From contig URYY01000105.1 in NCBI GenBank assembly GCA_900552245.1, positions 1 through 7,738 on the forward strand: a stretch of 7,738 bases of DNA. The letters are read 5' to 3'. Below, one piece after another: positions 6,531 to 7,738 of the stretch (within the stretch, counting starts at the first letter, position 1; each line of letters starts with the position of its first letter). The notes under the pieces are model-generated. The model saw nothing but the letters and a program-made list of their open reading frames with translations. It did not search any database and had not been told where the DNA came from. The DNA comes from an uncultured Opitutales bacterium (GTDB lineage Bacteria; Verrucomicrobiota; Verrucomicrobiia; Opitutales; Intestinicryptomonadaceae). A program made the position numbers and the translations under genes.

Positions 6531-7341
6531 GCTCATCTAAAAGCCCCTCGAGCTCTGATAAAATTGCAGCCGCAGAATCCGGGCGAGCTTCCGGGGAAGG
6601 CGACATCATTTTTGCCAAGACCTTGAAAAGCTCAGCGCCCCCAAGCGCGCCGAGTTCGCCCTCACTAAGTCCCCTCTCCGACAATACAGCCCTCAGGGCT
6701 TTTCCATACTCCTTTTGCCCGTAGCGTCGCCGCCCCGCAAGGCACTCAAAAGCAGTGAGCGCAAGGCTAAAAAAATCGCTCTTAAAACTGAGCTTTGAGC
6801 TGTCCCTAACTTGCTCCGGCGACATGTATGCGGCAGTTCCAAAGACGCTTCCCTCAATATCATCTATTCCTGCAACTTTCGCTATTCCAAAATCGCCCAA
6901 AGCGGAGTTCCCAGCCGAATCTATAAATATATTTGCGGGTTTAACGTCGCGGTGGACTATTCCGAGGCGATGCAGGCTATCCAAACCTTGCAAGACGCCC
7001 CTTAACATTCTAAGCGTCTGCCCCCCGCTTAGAGTGCCAGTTTTTGCGAGTTTCTCCGCTAGGCTTCCACCGGCTTGGTATCTGCTTGCAAAAAAGTAAA
7101 ATCCGGCCTCGCTCTTTCCAAAATCGCTAAAATTTACAAGCCCCAAAGTTTTGCTATTGCAAAGAATATCCGCCACGCGCAAAAGCCGCCGCATATCGGG
7201 GCAATCGCAAGTAAATATTTTTAAAACCTCGTAGCTACCTTCGCTGGAAAGCGCAATCCAAAGCTCGCAATTCTCCGAACTCTTCACGAACTTTTCGAGC
7301 CTGTGTGCGCCTATGAGCTCTCCCGGAAAGAAGAAGGACAT
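6520..7341 (-). CDS. Hanks-type Ser/Thr protein kinase, soluble
   Basis: A 273-residue protein that is nearly all kinase domain. Catalytic landmarks: VHRDVKPANIF (His130, Arg131, Asp132, Lys134, Asn137), GDFGIAK with DFG at 150-152, the GTAAYMSPEQ activation-segment end (168-177), KSDFFSLALTAFE (helix F) and a late ARPDS with Arg253. Lys41 in YEVLKIF is the likely ATP-anchoring lysine. The N-lobe is weak: no GxGxxG loop is visible where VKSSENCELW stands, and the helix-C glutamate is not obvious (my alignment puts Val56 there). There is no TM helix or sensor domain, unlike many PknB-type kinases, so it should be cytoplasmic. The ATG lies 2 bases after the tadA stop, with GGAG at 7353-7356. 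The frame is open further upstream, but that part is out-of-frame tadA. It is predicted to phosphorylate Ser/Thr on Tad or FHA proteins; the substrate is inferred from context only. Confidence 0.9.
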   Translation of the reverse strand: MSFFFPGELIGAHRLEKFVKSSENCELWIALSSEGSYEVLKIFTCDCPDMRRLLRVADILCNSKTLGLVNFSDFGKSEAGFYFFASRYQAGGSLAEKLAKTGTLSGGQTLRMLRGVLQGLDSLHRLGIVHRDVKPANIFIDSAGNSALGDFGIAKVAGIDDIEGSVFGTAAYMSPEQVRDSSKLSFKSDFFSLALTAFECLAGRRRYGQKEYGKALRAVLSERGLSEGELGALGGAELFKVLAKMMSPSPEARPDSAAAILSELEGLLDEPIL

Positions 7342-7343
7342 TT

Positions 7344-7738
7344 TCAATCGTACTCCGGAAGCTCTATTCCCATAATTCTTGCGTCCTCCGCAAAAGAGGG
7401 CTTGTTGCAGATGTTGAAATGCCCGCGCACCGCGCCGTCGGGGGCGATTGATTCCGTCTTCCACTTCATAAGCTGGCGCATTTGGTACTCGCCATTATTA
7501 AGCGGCATAACTTCTGAAATATCGACTATTTTGCGCGAACCGTCGGGAAGGCGCATTGTGTGCACTACGCAATTTATAGCCGATGCAACCTGCATTCTAA
7601 CAGCGCTAAGCGGAAGCTCAACCCCGCTTGTTAGTGCGCAAGTCTCCATTCGCCGCAAGGCGTCAATGGGCGAATTTGCGTGTATTGTTGACATAGAGCC
7701 CGAGTGGCCGGTATTCATAGCCTGAAGCAAATCGAGAG
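7344..7738 (-). CDS. tadA: TadA/CpaF secretion ATPase, C-terminal part (5' end outside the window)
   Basis: TadA/CpaF is the hexameric cytoplasmic ATPase of the VirB11/GspE superfamily that powers Tad pilus assembly at the TadB/TadC platform. The last 130 residues are visible; the Walker motifs lie beyond the right edge. Diagnostic sequence includes LLQAMNTGHSGSMSTIHANS followed by DALRRME, which holds the conserved His-box region, then GVELPLSAVRMQVASAI, RLPDGSRKIVDISEV and the family's typical tail ending GIELPEYD. The frame is open to the right edge, and the in-frame TTG at 7730 is an internal leucine codon. It is followed after 2 bases by the kinase gene, so the two are probably one operon. 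It is unusual that this ATPase gene points towards tadBC on the opposite strand instead of directly preceding them. Confidence 0.95.
   Translation of the reverse strand, partial: LDLLQAMNTGHSGSMSTIHANSPIDALRRMETCALTSGVELPLSAVRMQVASAINCVVHTMRLPDGSRKIVDISEVMPLNNGEYQMRQLMKWKTESIAPDGAVRGHFNICNKPSFAEDARIMGIELPEYD
7353..7356 (-). promoter_or_regulatory. Probable Shine-Dalgarno site of the kinase gene
   Basis: On the minus strand GGAG reads from 7356 to 7353, inside the last codons of tadA and 11 bases before the kinase ATG at 7341. The spacing is a little long, so it supports rather than proves that start; coupling to the tadA stop 2 bases away may matter more. Confidence 0.45.

Noticed and set aside
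7342..7464. 41-residue N-terminal extension of the kinase
   Set aside because: It overlaps the tadA coding sequence out of frame, is Arg-rich without kinase character, and a good ATG lies 2 bases after the tadA stop.
7303..7725. 140-codon plus-strand open frame antisense to tadA and the kinase
   Set aside because: It is the antisense shadow of a strongly conserved ATPase tail, with no domain or start signal of its own.
1..7738. CRISPR array, insertion sequence, tRNA or other structured RNA
   Set aside because: Coding sequence fills virtually the whole window, gaps are at most 9 bases, and no regular direct repeats, transposase motifs or tRNA-like elements were seen by eye.

Overview
This window is an almost gap-free, gene-dense bacterial segment. 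It holds part of a Tad (tight adherence, type IVb pilus / type II-IV secretion-like) locus joined to Ser/Thr-kinase and FHA-domain genes. Base composition looks close to 50% G+C. All genes use ATA (Ile) and AGA/AGG (Arg) freely and Shine-Dalgarno sites are patchy, so the window reads as one consistent genome with no sign of a recently inserted segment. Tad genes plus Hanks-type kinase plus FHA proteins would fit a Gram-negative environmental or host-associated lineage such as the PVC/Verrucomicrobiota group or a deltaproteobacterium-like lineage. There is no rRNA or marker gene here, so this is only a guess.

Layout. The left six genes run rightward as one tight operon with gaps or overlaps of only -4 to +9 bases: tadB (5' end outside the window, 2-742), tadC (746-1642), a 485-residue FHA/single-TM protein (1649-3106), a 777-residue protein with two FHA domains and one TM segment (3106-5439), a 72-residue Flp/pilin-like protein (5449-5667) and a membrane protein with an HExxH metallopeptidase motif (5664-6530). 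The right two genes run leftward: the C-terminal part of the Tad ATPase TadA/CpaF (7344-7738, 5' end outside the window), followed after 2 bases by a soluble Ser/Thr kinase (6520-7341). The two operons converge and their last genes overlap by 11 bases. No intergenic stretch exceeds 9 bases, so there is no room for an internal promoter region, RNA gene, terminator or mobile element between genes.

How the genes may work together. TadA supplies ATP hydrolysis to the TadB/TadC inner-membrane platform, and the small pilin-like protein is a plausible substrate. The two FHA proteins each look like a cytoplasmic FHA region, one TM helix and a large extracytoplasmic region. They could sit around the TadB/C platform and respond to the kinase encoded directly after tadA. 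This resembles in logic, not in homology, the PpkA/Fha threonine-phosphorylation switch of type VI secretion and the FHA-TM-periplasm ring proteins (YscD/PrgH) of type III secretion. The coupling of kinase, FHA proteins, pilin-like protein and membrane metallopeptidase to a Tad machine is the most interesting aspect. The gene identities of tadA, tadB, tadC and the kinase are firm; the functional wiring is inference.
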